DNA from: Oricola indica
GTDB lineage: Bacteria; Pseudomonadota; Alphaproteobacteria; Rhizobiales; Rhizobiaceae
DNA length: 64,000 bases
Direction of reading: 5' to 3'
Assembly (NCBI RefSeq): GCF_019966595.1
Contig: NZ_JAINFJ010000004.1
Location: 62,001-126,000 of the forward strand
Shown: positions 34,806 to 44,205 of the stretch, piece after piece
How the letters are laid out: each line of letters starts with the position of its first letter
How positions within the stretch are numbered: position 1 is the first letter of the stretch
Notes under the pieces: generated by a model
What the model was told of the DNA's origin: nothing
The model's input: only the letters and a program-made list of their open reading frames with translations
The model's database searches: none
Translations under genes and position numbers: made by a program

Positions 34806-35881
34806 CGTCGTTCTCCCTGGTTGCTGTCCCGCCGGCGGCGCAGAAGGACTTGCGCTGAAACGCACAGGATGATGAAGGCCTGGAAAACCGTGATGACCTC
34901 ACGCGAGGCGTTGGTTTCCACCTCCATGAGCAGCGATCCGGCGCGCAGCGCACCGAAGAAGATGGCGGTGAAGATCACGCCGATCGGGCTTCCGTTCGCC
35001 AGAAGAGCCGCGATCACGCCATCGAAGCCGAAGCCGGGGGCGAAGCCTTCCATGAATCGGTGGTGGACGCCGAGCGTTTCGACGCCGCCGGCCAGACCGC
35101 CGACCGCGCCCGAACAAAGCAACACGATCAGGATGTTCCGCCGCACGGGGATACCGCCATACTCGGCGAACTTCATGTTCGAGCCCATCGTGTTCATTTC
35201 GTAGCCGGTCGAGGTCCGGGTCAGGAACAGATGAAACCCGACGGCGAGCGCCAGTCCGATGAACAGCCCGAAATTAAGCCGCGAGAAGTCGAAGAGTTGC
35301 GGAAGGTAGGCGGTCGTCGCAATCGGAGCGGTTTCCGACCATCCGCCAGGACGCTTGAACACGTCGATCGTCAGATATGAGGTGAGCAGGATCGCCACGT
35401 AGTTGGACAGGATCGTGGAGACAACCTCGTTGGTGCCGAAGCGGGCGCGGAAGAAGGCCGGGATCAGGATCCACAATCCACCGGCAACGACCGCGGCCGC
35501 AAGCGCGACGACCATGTGAAGTCCCGCCGGCAGAGCGAACTGGAAGCCGACGAAGGCGGCGGCGAAACCACCCATGTAGAGCTGCCCCTCAACACCGATG
35601 TTAAACAGCCCGCCGCGCAGCGCGATGCAGGCGGCCACGCCAGCGATGATGATTGGCGTCGCCTGCAGCAGCGAACCGGCGATCCGCTCGCTGCTGCCGA
35701 AGGCGCCGCGCAGAAGCGTGGTGAAGACGAGGATCGGATCCTCACCTACCAACATGACAATGATACCGCCGCCTATGATGGCGATGACCAGGGCGACCAT
35801 CTGCCCGAGAAGGCCTTCCAGCCAGGCAGGCAATTGCCTGCCCGCGCGCGCGGTGGGCGTGGTGTCGGCTTCAGTGCTCAT
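34793..35881 (-). CDS. BMP-type ABC transporter permease 1
   Basis: 362 residues from ATG 35881, overlapping the ATPase stop by four bases; the open frame to 36310 is spurious. Same family: RGGLFNIGVEGQLYMGGF, FGTNEVVSTILSNYVAILL and FGFDGVIAALLANGSPIG. The slightly longer first permease of the pair, as usual in this transporter class. Confidence 0.92.
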   Translation of the reverse strand: MSTEADTTPTARAGRQLPAWLEGLLGQMVALVIAIIGGGIIVMLVGEDPILVFTTLLRGAFGSSERIAGSLLQATPIIIAGVAACIALRGGLFNIGVEGQLYMGGFAAAFVGFQFALPAGLHMVVALAAAVVAGGLWILIPAFFRARFGTNEVVSTILSNYVAILLTSYLTIDVFKRPGGWSETAPIATTAYLPQLFDFSRLNFGLFIGLALAVGFHLFLTRTSTGYEMNTMGSNMKFAEYGGIPVRRNILIVLLCSGAVGGLAGGVETLGVHHRFMEGFAPGFGFDGVIAALLANGSPIGVIFTAIFFGALRAGSLLMEVETNASREVITVFQAFIILCVSAQVLLRRRRDSNQGERRWRF

Positions 35882-37404
35882 GCCGCTTGATCCGAGCTGC
35901 GCGAACCGCCCGCCATGAGATATCCGATTTCCTCTTCGGTCGTGTTCTCCGGATCGACCGCGCCGGCAATGCTTCCTGCGAACATTACGAAAACCCTGTC
36001 TGCCAGCGCCAATATCTCGTCGATTTGCACGGAGATCAGAAGAATGGCTGCCCCGGCGTCGCGCCGCTGAATGATCTCGTCGTGAATGCCCTCCATGGCG
36101 CCGATATCGACGCCGCGGGTGGGCTGGTCGATCAGGATGAGCGGCATGTGCTGCGAAAACTCGCGGGCGACGACGACCTTCTGCATGTTGCCGCCGGACA
36201 GGGTTTTCACCGTGACATTCTCGTCCCTGGCGCGAATATCGAAACGCTGCATGAGTTCGCGCGCCAAATCCCTGACCGCGCTCCAGCGGATCAACCCGTT
36301 CTTCGCCCATGGCTCGGAGCGCTGCCGCCCCATCAGGATGTTGGCGCTGATATTGGCGGTCGCATTGACCCCGCGAACAAGTCGATTGGCTGGCACATGG
36401 GCAAGACCGGCCGCGCGCATGTGGCGCGGGTCGCTGCCCTCAACCGCCTGCCCGTTCAGAAAGATCTCGCCGTGGCTCGGCGCGCGCAGGCCGGAAACGA
36501 CTTCGGACAATTCGGTCTGTCCGTTGCCGTCAACGCCGACGATCCCGACGATCTCGCCAGACCGGACCTCAAGGTCGATCCCGCGCAGCGCCGGCAGACC
36601 ACGATCATCACGCGCGAAGACGTCGCGCAGTTCGAGGATGGCATGACCGGAAATTGGCTTGCGGTCGCGGCGGTCGAAATTGACCTCGCGCCCGACCATC
36701 ATGTTGACGAGCGAGTCCTCGTCGAGTTCCTTCGTCGGACGCGTGCCGACCACCGCCCCGTCGCGCAGCACCGTTACCGTATCGGACACCTCGAGCACTT
36801 CGGAAAGATGGTGCGAGATGAAGATCACGGTCATTCCGGCATCCGCGAAGCGCCGGATGATACGAAAGAGATCGCGGCTCTCCTGGGGCGTGAGAACCGC
36901 CGTCGGCTCGTCGAGAATAACGACATTGGCGCCCCGCGCCAGGACCTTGAGAATTTCGACGCGCTGCTCGGCACCGACCGAGAGCTCGTGGATCTTGCGA
37001 TCGGGATCGATCTGCAGACCGAACTCCTCGGACAACGCCCTCGCCTTTGCCGACTGGGCCTTGTGGTCGACCAGACCGGCTTTGGTGATTTCCATGCCGA
37101 GAAAGATGTTCTCGGCGACCGTCAGCGACGGCACCAGCTTGAAATGCTGATGCACCATGCCGAGCCCCAGGCCAATCGAGGTGCGTGGCGATTCCATCAC
37201 GACGGGTTTGCCGTCGATCTGGATTTCGCCACTGTCGGGCTGCATCAGCCCGAAGAGGATATTCATCAGCGTCGTCTTGCCCGCGCCGTTCTCGCCGACG
37301 AGGGCGTGAATCTCGCCATGGCGGACGCCGAAACTGACATCCCGGTTTGCGGCGACCGGACCGAAATTCTTCGACACACCGATCATCTCAACGGCGAAGG
37401 CCAT
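35878..37404 (-). CDS. BMP-type ABC transporter ATPase (two fused ATPase domains)
   Basis: 508 residues from ATG 37404. The first ATPase domain has Walker A GENGAGKTT, signature LSVGAEQR and Walker B VVILDEPTAVLTP; the second has signature LSGGNMQK and LILIDQPTRGVD but its P-loop reads GVDGNGQTE, without the catalytic Lys. This asymmetry is normal for the RbsA/NupO family: one site hydrolyses ATP, the other mainly binds. Second gene of the importer operon, 109 bases after the receptor gene. Confidence 0.94.
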   Translation of the reverse strand: MAFAVEMIGVSKNFGPVAANRDVSFGVRHGEIHALVGENGAGKTTLMNILFGLMQPDSGEIQIDGKPVVMESPRTSIGLGLGMVHQHFKLVPSLTVAENIFLGMEITKAGLVDHKAQSAKARALSEEFGLQIDPDRKIHELSVGAEQRVEILKVLARGANVVILDEPTAVLTPQESRDLFRIIRRFADAGMTVIFISHHLSEVLEVSDTVTVLRDGAVVGTRPTKELDEDSLVNMMVGREVNFDRRDRKPISGHAILELRDVFARDDRGLPALRGIDLEVRSGEIVGIVGVDGNGQTELSEVVSGLRAPSHGEIFLNGQAVEGSDPRHMRAAGLAHVPANRLVRGVNATANISANILMGRQRSEPWAKNGLIRWSAVRDLARELMQRFDIRARDENVTVKTLSGGNMQKVVVAREFSQHMPLILIDQPTRGVDIGAMEGIHDEIIQRRDAGAAILLISVQIDEILALADRVFVMFAGSIAGAVDPENTTEEEIGYLMAGGSRSSDQAA

Positions 37405-37513
37405 AGCGGTCAATTCCAGGTTTGCAACGTCATTCGAACGGTAATGGGTCGGGCCGGCAGGCGTTCTGCGCAGTGGTTTGGGAGGGAGCAACGCCGCCCG
37501 CCGGCCGATTCTT

Positions 37514-38521
37514 TTACTGGTTGAGCGTCACCGAGATCGAGCCGTCCGCGATGCCCGCGCGAACTTCCTCGAGCTTGGTCATCACGTCCTCGGGGATCAT
37601 GTCCGCAACATCGTCGCAGACCTTGAGCTCGATGCCGCCGGCGGCCACGCCGTAGGAGACCGGGCCGGCCGTGACCGGCGCGCTTCCGTCAACCTCGCCC
37701 TTGATAACGTCATAGACGGCCACATCGGCGCGCTTGAGCATGGAAGCGAGGATATGGCCGGGAGCCGTCGGACACTGGTCGATATCGACGCCGACAGCAT
37801 ATTTGTCCGCAACCTTGGCCGCCTGCAGCACGCCCTCGCCGGTGGGGCCGGCAGCCTGATAGATGACATCGACGCCCTGACCGTAGAGGGTCATCGCGAG
37901 TTCGGAGCCCTTGGCCGGATCGTCGAAGGTGCCCGAGAAGACGCTCGAGACGGATACGCCGTCGGACTGTTCGTCGACGCCCTGCTCGTAACCCATCAGG
38001 AAGTTGCGGATGACCGGAATGTCGCGTCCGCCAATGAAACCGACCTGGCTGCCGGAATCGAAGCCTTCGACGCCCTGCTCGGTCAGCATGCTCGTCAGCG
38101 CACCGACGAGATAGGAGCCTTCCTCCTCGACGAAGTCGATATAGGTCATCGTTTCGCTCTCGAGGATGCCGTCGATGAAGATGAACTTCTGGTCGGGATA
38201 GGCGGCATTGGACTTCTGCAGCGCGTCCACGAGTTCCCATCCCATGACGAAGACGAGATCGTATTCGCCGTCCTTCGCGATGTTGTTGAACTGCTCTTCA
38301 TAGTCGAGCGCGCGGTTGCCCGTGTCCACGATCTTGACCTCGACGTCGAAGTCCTGCTCGGCCTTCTTCAGACCGTTGACAATCGCGATGCCGAAGCCCT
38401 GTGAAAAATAGCCCGAGATCGCCGCTACCTTGAGCGTGTCGGCGGAAGCCGCCGAAATTCCTGCGGTCATGGCACCGAGCATCGCTGTCCCGGCCGCCAG
38501 ATTTCTGATGTTCGCCTTCAT
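37514..38521 (-). CDS. BMP-family ABC transporter receptor (nucleoside-type)
   Basis: 335-residue periplasmic basic-membrane-protein/Med receptor: signal peptide MKANIRNLAAGTAMLGAM with cleavage near ASADT, then GYFSQGFGIAIVNGLKKAEQ, QFNNIAKDGEYDLVFVMGWE, QVGFIGGRDIPVIRNFLMGYEQG and DVIYQAAGPTGEGVLQAAK, all typical. BMP receptors studied so far bind purine or pyrimidine nucleosides (PnrA, BmpA, NupN). First gene of the long minus-strand operon under promoter D; the two nucleoside hydrolases in the operon support a nucleoside ligand. Confidence 0.93.
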   Translation of the reverse strand: MKANIRNLAAGTAMLGAMTAGISAASADTLKVAAISGYFSQGFGIAIVNGLKKAEQDFDVEVKIVDTGNRALDYEEQFNNIAKDGEYDLVFVMGWELVDALQKSNAAYPDQKFIFIDGILESETMTYIDFVEEEGSYLVGALTSMLTEQGVEGFDSGSQVGFIGGRDIPVIRNFLMGYEQGVDEQSDGVSVSSVFSGTFDDPAKGSELAMTLYGQGVDVIYQAAGPTGEGVLQAAKVADKYAVGVDIDQCPTAPGHILASMLKRADVAVYDVIKGEVDGSAPVTAGPVSYGVAAGGIELKVCDDVADMIPEDVMTKLEEVRAGIADGSISVTLNQ

Positions 38522-38594
38522 GTCTGTTCTCCGTTTCTACAGATACTCCGAACGCCCGTTTGCCGGCAGTCTCGCGTGGCTCTTGACGAGTTTA

Positions 38595-38643
38595 TTTGTT
38601 CGTGTACGAATTAAAGTTGGAAGCAAAGACGGACTGTTGTCAA
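38595..38643 (-). promoter_or_regulatory. Promoter with shared operator, site D (BMP transporter operon)
   Basis: Minus-strand TTGACA (38643-38638); no good -10 at 17-18 bases (CCAACT/CAACTT), though a TTTAAT overlaps the operator. The core reads TTCGTGTACGAA on the plus strand (38599-38610), starting 33 bases from the -35 box as at site C. Its position in the gap between the divergent BMP and epimerase genes may let it control both. Confidence 0.7.
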
Positions 38644-38722
38644 GTCGGCTTTCGCAACAAAAACCTCCGGAAATGCACTTTCCGGACACGTATTTCCACC
38701 GCTTCTCGATCGGAGATCCGGG

Positions 38723-39550
38723 ATGACAAAGCACGCCATTGTAACAGGCGCCGCCGGCCTTCTGGGCAGCCACGTCACCTCTGCATTCAGGAGCCGTGGC
38801 TACACTGTTACCGCTCTGGACGTCACGGGCGCGCCCGGCGTCGAACAGATCGACCTGACGAAGCTCGACGCCGCCATGGGGGCGATCGGTCCCGCCGATT
38901 GCATGGCGCATATCGCCTCTCTGCCGCGTCCAGTCGGCTACGCGGCCGAGGACGTCTTCCGCATCAACATGACGCTCATGTTCAACGTGCTGACGGCAAT
39001 GGAGCGGAGCGGGATCAAGAAGATGGTCTTCGCCTCCTCCTTCAGCGTTCTCGGCCTGCCATTCGCGCCGAGGCCCGTCGAGATCGGCTACTTTCCCGTC
39101 GATGAGCATCACCCGCAGGCGCCGCAGGACGTCTATGCCGTGACCAAATGGCTCGGCGAGGAAATGGTCGAGGCCTGGACACGCCGCACCGGCCATTCGG
39201 CCGCCAGCATCCGCATGCCGTGGATCCAGACCGCGAAGAGCTTTCCCGAACAGGTCGGTCCGCGCCGCGACCGCGAGGAAGCCGGCCTCGATCTCTGGGC
39301 CTATATCGATGCCCGCGATGCGGGCCGGGCCTTCGTGCAAGCCGCCGAAGCCGATATCGCGGGCCATGAGCGCTTCTTCATTTCCGCCGCCGACACCTAT
39401 TCCGAACGCGAGACGGCGAGCCTCCTCGACGAAACCTATCCGGCCGTCGAACGCCGGACGCCCCTGCCCGGGCACACGGCGCTGCTGAGCAACGACCGTG
39501 CGGCCGAACTGATCAGCTTCGCGCCGGAATATGGCTGGCGCGACTACTGA
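38723..39550 (+). CDS. NAD-dependent epimerase/dehydratase family protein
   Basis: 275 residues of the extended SDR class. N-terminal VTGAAGLLGSHV (TGxxGxxG) and catalytic YAVTK with the upstream Ser in FASSFSVLG. Short for a nucleotide-sugar epimerase; the length and the DVYAVTKWLGEEM segment fit sugar or uronate 1-dehydrogenases better. Divergent from the BMP operon and sharing operator D's gap; may oxidise the sugar released by the nucleoside hydrolases. Substrate not known. Confidence 0.85.
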   Translation: MTKHAIVTGAAGLLGSHVTSAFRSRGYTVTALDVTGAPGVEQIDLTKLDAAMGAIGPADCMAHIASLPRPVGYAAEDVFRINMTLMFNVLTAMERSGIKKMVFASSFSVLGLPFAPRPVEIGYFPVDEHHPQAPQDVYAVTKWLGEEMVEAWTRRTGHSAASIRMPWIQTAKSFPEQVGPRRDREEAGLDLWAYIDARDAGRAFVQAAEADIAGHERFFISAADTYSERETASLLDETYPAVERRTPLPGHTALLSNDRAAELISFAPEYGWRDY

Positions 39551-39558
39551 AAACCCGA

Positions 39559-40383
39559 ATGAAAGCAAACGACATGGCTGACACTTTCGACGGCAAAACC
39601 GTGCTGATCACCGGCGGCGCCGGCGCCATCGGCTCCGCAACCGCGCGGACTTTCCTCAAACGCGGCGCGAATGTCCTTCTCGTCGATCTCGACGCCAAGG
39701 GCCTTGAACAGGTGGCCGAAGGGCTCGCCGCGCCCGGCAAGGTCAAGACCGAGGCCGGCGATGTTTCCGATGCCGAAGTGATGAAGGGCGCGGTCGCATC
39801 CGCGGTCGAAACCTTCGGTGCGCTCGACATGGCCTTCAACAATGCCGGCATTTCCGGCGAGGTCGCGCCCGTTCACGAACTGCCGCTCGATGAGTGGGAC
39901 AGGATGGTCCGCGTCAATCTGCGCTCGATGTTCGTCTCGCTGCAGGCGGTCGCCGCCGAGATGGTGAAGTCAGGCAGGGGCGGCGCCATCGTCAACATGG
40001 GCTCGTCAATGGCCGGATGGGATGTTCTCGCCGGTGGCGCCGGCTACGTGTCGACCAAACACGCGGTGGTGGGCCTCACCAAGTCCGCCGCCTTCGACCT
40101 CGCGCCGCACGGCATTCGCGTCAACGCGGTCTGCCCCGGCGTGATCGAAACGACGCTCGGGGTGCCCGGCCTGCGCGAGGGCCAGACGGACGGCCAGTCC
40201 CAGGTGGAGAAATTCGCGAGCCGCATCCCGTCCAAGCGCATCGGCCAGGTGGAAGATGTCGCCGAAGTCGTAGCCTTTCTCGCCTCCGACGCCGCCCGCC
40301 ATGTCAACGGCGCCGCCTGGCTCATCGACGGCGGCCAGACGTTGCAGAGTTTCGCCAACGGACCGGATTCCGGCGGATATTAG
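39559..40383 (+). CDS. Short-chain dehydrogenase/reductase
   Basis: Up to 274 residues (start 39559 or Met6 at 39574; neither has a clear ribosome site). Classical SDR: cofactor motif TGGAGAIGSA, NNAGISG, catalytic Ser in NMGSSMAG, YVSTKHAVVG (YxxxK) and VNAVCPGVIET. Eight bases after the epimerase stop, so the same transcript. Probably an NAD(P)-dependent sugar or alcohol dehydrogenase in the same pathway. Confidence 0.9.
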   Translation: MKANDMADTFDGKTVLITGGAGAIGSATARTFLKRGANVLLVDLDAKGLEQVAEGLAAPGKVKTEAGDVSDAEVMKGAVASAVETFGALDMAFNNAGISGEVAPVHELPLDEWDRMVRVNLRSMFVSLQAVAAEMVKSGRGGAIVNMGSSMAGWDVLAGGAGYVSTKHAVVGLTKSAAFDLAPHGIRVNAVCPGVIETTLGVPGLREGQTDGQSQVEKFASRIPSKRIGQVEDVAEVVAFLASDAARHVNGAAWLIDGGQTLQSFANGPDSGGY

Positions 40384-40526
40384 TTCTGGTCGCGGCGAGC
40401 ACGGAGAAAGCGCCGGACGCCGAAGAACCGCCCTTCCGTGTGCGCCCTATACGTCCGTCTCTTTGATCGTGACCGGCTCTCCCCGAAATCCGGAGGAGGT
40501 CCGGACCTGAATTGCGCAAGCGCGGG

Positions 40527-41396
40527 TCACATCAGGCCCGAATGCCGCGGCGACGCCTCGCGATCCGGCTCATGGATCCAGCCATCTTCACCGGTCTCCT
40601 GCCAATTCACCTTGTCCTCGTCGAGGAAGTCGACCGAATGGATGACGACATCGTCGCCTTCGAGAAAGCAGACATTGTAGTTCGGCTGTAATTCGCCATG
40701 GCCCATGCGGTGCGCATTGCCGGAGAAATCCGGCCAGCAGGCGTGGTTGGTCGACCGAGGGGCCGAAAACGGAATGCCGCCTGTGGAACCGCTCAGCGTG
40801 AAATGGCAGTGGCCGAAGAACATGTGGCGCACCGTGCCGCGATATCGCGCCAGCAGGGCCTTCAGTTCGGCTTCCTCGCGAATGCCGATCAGGTCCGCAT
40901 TGGCGACATGCACGGTCGTCGGGTTGTGATGCATGAAGAGCCATGCCGGCTTGCCTTGCGCCGCTGCTTCATCAAGCACGGATTCCAGCCATTTGCGCCG
41001 GACTTCGCAATAGGATCCGCCATGCTCGCCCTGCATGACCGTGTCCATATAGACGAAAATCCCGGCCGTGGTCTCCTCGGTCCACTGGATGAAGCCGTCC
41101 GCATCGCGCGCGGCAGCGGGAAATGCTGCGGTAAAATTTTCCCGGTCGTCGTGATTGCCGATCAGAAGGCGCGGCGCCTTTGCGCCCCGCAGTGAACTTC
41201 CGGCAAGGATGTTCTTGAGCATCGCATAGCTCCCCGGCCGACCGTGATGCGTCAGATCGCCGGTAATGACGATAAGGTCGGCATCGCCCTGATGCGCTTC
41301 GACATGCGCGAGGCATTTTCGGAAGTTCTCGACGGGATCGAGACCGAGGATCGGTTCGGGATTGATGTGGATGTCGGAGATGTGAACGAGTTTCAT
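40527..41396 (-). CDS. Calcineurin-like metallophosphoesterase (CpdA-like)
   Basis: 289 residues with the full set of two-metal motifs: HISDIHI, VITGDLTHHG, IGNHDD, FMHHNP and GHCHFTLSG. Length and motif order are those of class III cyclic-nucleotide/glycerophosphodiester phosphodiesterases such as CpdA. It may act on a cyclic nucleotide or phosphodiester. It converges on the SDR gene; it belongs to neither neighbouring operon by strand, and its promoter must lie in the short gap before 41396. Confidence 0.87.
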   Translation of the reverse strand: MKLVHISDIHINPEPILGLDPVENFRKCLAHVEAHQGDADLIVITGDLTHHGRPGSYAMLKNILAGSSLRGAKAPRLLIGNHDDRENFTAAFPAAARDADGFIQWTEETTAGIFVYMDTVMQGEHGGSYCEVRRKWLESVLDEAAAQGKPAWLFMHHNPTTVHVANADLIGIREEAELKALLARYRGTVRHMFFGHCHFTLSGSTGGIPFSAPRSTNHACWPDFSGNAHRMGHGELQPNYNVCFLEGDDVVIHSVDFLDEDKVNWQETGEDGWIHEPDREASPRHSGLM

Positions 41397-41470
41397 GTCG
41401 GAATCCGAGGTCGCAAATTTTCCGTCCCATAGACCCCCGGCTTGTCATATCCGTGACAGCGCCGACCGGA

Positions 41471-42364
41471 TTACCGGGTCGACCTGACGAACCGCCCCGC
41501 ATCCGATCTCACCGCGTCGGCGAGGAATGCCGTCGCGGCCTTGATGCGGGCGAGGCCGCGCAAGCTTTCGTGATGGACGATCCAGTAGGATCGCTGCACC
41601 GACAAATCCGGGAGCACGGGAACGAGATCCTCGTGGCCGGACGCCAGATAGTCGTGCAGAACGCCGATGCCCGCACCGGCCCGCACGGCTTCGAACTGAC
41701 CGGTCGCGCTCGAAATCTCGATCCGGGATCGCCAGCCGGACCAGAAGGTCGGGGCATAATTCAGCGACGCCGAATAAATCAGGTCCTCGACATAGCCGAC
41801 GAGACGGTGGGTCCGAAGATCCTCGGTCGTCACCGGCAGACCGCGGTTTTCGACATAGCTGCGCGCCGCGTAAAGGCCGAGCGTGTAGTCGGTCAGTTTC
41901 TGCGCGATCAGCCGCCCCTGCTCCGGTCGGCCAACCATCACGGCGATATCGGCCTCGCGCTTCGACAATGAGAAGGCCTGCGGCACCGGCACGAGCTGAA
42001 CCGTGAGACCCGGGTGCCGCTCGGCAAGCTGCGCGAGCCGCGGCGCAAGAAAGGAGACGCCGAAACCGTCCGGCGCACCGATGCGCACCGTGCCGGAAAC
42101 CTCCGGGCCCGAATGATCGAACAGCGATTGCGCCTGCAGGAATTCGGCCTCCGCGCGTTCGAGCGACGCGGCCAGCGCCTCGCCCTCATCCGTCAGTTCG
42201 CATCCGGTCGCGCGCCGGATCAGGAGATTGGCGCCCAGTTGCTGCTCCAGCGACGCCATGCGCCGGCTGAGCGTCGCCTGATTGATGCCCAGCGCCTTCG
42301 CGGCACCGAGCATTTGCCCGGCCCGCGCCACCGCCAGGAACAATCGCCCGTCTTCCCAGTTCAT
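41471..42364 (-). CDS. LysR-family transcriptional regulator
   Basis: 297 residues: N-terminal helix-turn-helix WEDGRLFLAVARAGQMLGAAKALGINQATLSRRMASLEQQLG and the two-lobed ligand domain (VSGTVRIGAPDGFGVSFLAPRLAQLAERHPGL). Divergent from mmsA with a 101-base shared gap containing two palindromes, the classic LysR arrangement; it probably regulates mmsA and itself. Confidence 0.94.
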   Translation of the reverse strand: MNWEDGRLFLAVARAGQMLGAAKALGINQATLSRRMASLEQQLGANLLIRRATGCELTDEGEALAASLERAEAEFLQAQSLFDHSGPEVSGTVRIGAPDGFGVSFLAPRLAQLAERHPGLTVQLVPVPQAFSLSKREADIAVMVGRPEQGRLIAQKLTDYTLGLYAARSYVENRGLPVTTEDLRTHRLVGYVEDLIYSASLNYAPTFWSGWRSRIEISSATGQFEAVRAGAGIGVLHDYLASGHEDLVPVLPDLSVQRSYWIVHHESLRGLARIKAATAFLADAVRSDAGRFVRSTR

Positions 42365-42374
42365 GATTTCATCC

Positions 42375-42427
42375 TATGCGTTTTTGCATAACGACTTTGA
42401 ATATTATCGCATTGTTATGAGAATAAC
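42375..42427. promoter_or_regulatory. Two candidate LysR sites in the lysR-mmsA gap
   Basis: Site 1 is TATGC-GTTTTT-GCATA (42375-42390); site 2 is GTTAT-GAGA-ATAAC (42414-42427), close to mmsA. Paired palindromes in a divergent gap fit LysR recognition and activation sites. Binding is inferred. Confidence 0.5.
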
Positions 42428-42465
42428 GAAATGAGACATCGCCTCCAACCAAGGAGGACACGTCC

Positions 42466-43968
42466 ATGACGACGATTACCCATTACATCGCCGGTTCGCC
42501 GACCAGAGGCACCGCCGACCGTAGCCAGCCGGTCTTCAATCCCGCTACCGGCGAAGCGGAGAAAGAGGTGATCCTGGCCTCCGAGCAGGACGTCAACGAT
42601 GCGGTCGCCGCCGCTAAGGCCGCATGGCCGGCATGGTCGAAGACGCCGTCGCTACGCCGCGCCCGCATACTCGACAAGTTCAAGACCATCCTGTGGGAGC
42701 GCGCGGACCAGCTCGCCGAAGCGATTTCCGCCGAACACGGCAAGACCCATGACGACGCGCTCGGCGAAGTGACGCGCGGCCTCGAGGTCGTCGAGTTCGC
42801 GATCGGCGCGCCGACCCATCTCAAGGGCGAATTCTCAGAAAGTGTCGGCACCGGTGTCGATACCCATTCGATCCGCCAGCCGCTTGGCGTCGTCGCCGGC
42901 ATCACCCCGTTCAACTTCCCGGCCATGGTGCCGATGTGGATGTTCCCCGTCGCGCTCGCCTGCGGCAACACCTTCATCCTCAAGCCGTCGGAGCGCGACC
43001 CGTCCCCCTCGCTGCTGATCGCTGAATGGCTGACCGAGGCCGGCCTGCCGGAGGGTGTGTTCAATGTCGTCCAGGGCGACAAGGTGGCTGTTGACGCGCT
43101 GCTGCACCACCCGGACGTCAAGGCCATCTCCTTCGTCGGATCGACCCCGATCGCGAGATATATACACATCACCGGCGTGACCAACGGCAAGCGCGTTCAG
43201 GCGCTCGGCGGCGCCAAGAACCACATGATCGTGATGCCCGACGCCGATCTCGACATGGCGGCCAACGCCCTGATGGGCGCGGCCTTCGGCTCGGCCGGCG
43301 AGCGCTGCATGGCGATCTCGGTCGCCGTTCCCGTCACGGACGCCGTCGCCGACGCGCTGATCGAGCGGCTGGTGCCGAAGATCGAGGCGCTGAAGATCGG
43401 CCCGGCCGCCGACCGCTCCTCCGAGATGGGTCCGGTCGTCACGCAACAGGCACGGGAGAAAATCCTCGGCTATATCGACGCGGGCGAAAAGGAAGGCGCA
43501 AAGCTGGTTGTCGATGGGCGCACCTTCAAACAGCAGATGCAGGGCTACGAGAACGGCTACTATGTCGGCGGCACGCTGTTCGACAATGTCACGCCGGACA
43601 TGTCGATCTATCGCGACGAGATCTTCGGCCCGGTGCTGTCGGTTGTGCGCCGCAACTCCTACCAGGAAGCGGTCGATCTGATCCACGGCCATGAATACGC
43701 CAACGGCACGGCGGTCTTCACCCGCGACGGCGACACGGCGCGCGCCTTTTCGCAGGATATCGAGGTCGGCATGGTCGGCATCAACGTGCCGATCCCGGTT
43801 CCGATGGCGTTCCACTCCTTCGGCGGCTGGAAGGCCTCGATCTTCGGCGACCACGCGATGCACGGCATGGAGGGCGTACGTTGCTACACCCGCATCAAGA
43901 CGACCACCACGCGGTGGCCGGGCGGCATACGCGACGACGCGCAGTTCACCATGCCGACGCTTGGCTGA
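42466..43968 (+). CDS. mmsA: CoA-acylating methylmalonate-semialdehyde dehydrogenase
   Basis: 500 residues of the aldehyde dehydrogenase superfamily. Catalytic Cys281 lies in [11 protein letters not shown] and Asn150 in [15 protein letters not shown], a combination characteristic of MmsA, which converts methylmalonate or malonate semialdehyde to propionyl- or acetyl-CoA in valine, beta-alanine and inositol breakdown. Good ribosome site (AAGGAGG). Monocistronic with a hairpin after it. May finish pathways fed by the catabolic genes to the left, including inositol- or pyrimidine-type routes that give malonate semialdehyde, but that link is inference. Confidence 0.95.
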   Translation: MTTITHYIAGSPTRGTADRSQPVFNPATGEAEKEVILASEQDVNDAVAAAKAAWPAWSKTPSLRRARILDKFKTILWERADQLAEAISAEHGKTHDDALGEVTRGLEVVEFAIGAPTHLKGEFSESVGTGVDTHSIRQPLGVVAGITPFNFPAMVPMWMFPVALACGNTFILKPSERDPSPSLLIAEWLTEAGLPEGVFNVVQGDKVAVDALLHHPDVKAISFVGSTPIARYIHITGVTNGKRVQALGGAKNHMIVMPDADLDMAANALMGAAFGSAGERCMAISVAVPVTDAVADALIERLVPKIEALKIGPAADRSSEMGPVVTQQAREKILGYIDAGEKEGAKLVVDGRTFKQQMQGYENGYYVGGTLFDNVTPDMSIYRDEIFGPVLSVVRRNSYQEAVDLIHGHEYANGTAVFTRDGDTARAFSQDIEVGMVGINVPIPVPMAFHSFGGWKASIFGDHAMHGMEGVRCYTRIKTTTTRWPGGIRDDAQFTMPTLG

Positions 43969-44006
43969 AACGCGCTGTCGCGGCGCGAATTACCCATTCG
44001 ACATCC

Positions 44007-44029
44007 GAGAGGGCACGTGACGCCCTCTC
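44007..44029 (+). terminator. Stem-loop after mmsA
   Basis: GAGAGGGC / GCCCTCTC, an 8-bp perfect stem with a seven-base loop, 38 bases past the mmsA stop. No U-run follows, so it is a weak or Rho-assisted terminator at best. It separates mmsA from the peptide locus. Confidence 0.5.
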
Positions 44030-44135
44030 CAACAATGATCGTGAAGTAAGGTCAGTTTTCATCGGAAGTTCAGTTCCGTATCCGCAAGGCCAAGACCGGC
44101 ACTCGGAGACCGCCAAGTTCAGATCGCCCAAGGGT

Positions 44136-44163
44136 TTGCGATCGGCGTTCGTTCAGCTAGAAT
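44136..44163 (+). promoter_or_regulatory. Candidate promoter of the RiPP-like operon
   Basis: TTGCGA (44136-44141), 16-base spacer, TAGAAT (44158-44163). The start point would fall near 44170, about 35 bases before the first precursor gene. It is the best match in the 237-base gap; the rest of the gap holds nothing I recognise. Confidence 0.5.
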
Positions 44164-44205
44164 GTACGAAAATCAGCGATTTCTGACATAAGTGGAACGA
44201 AACTG

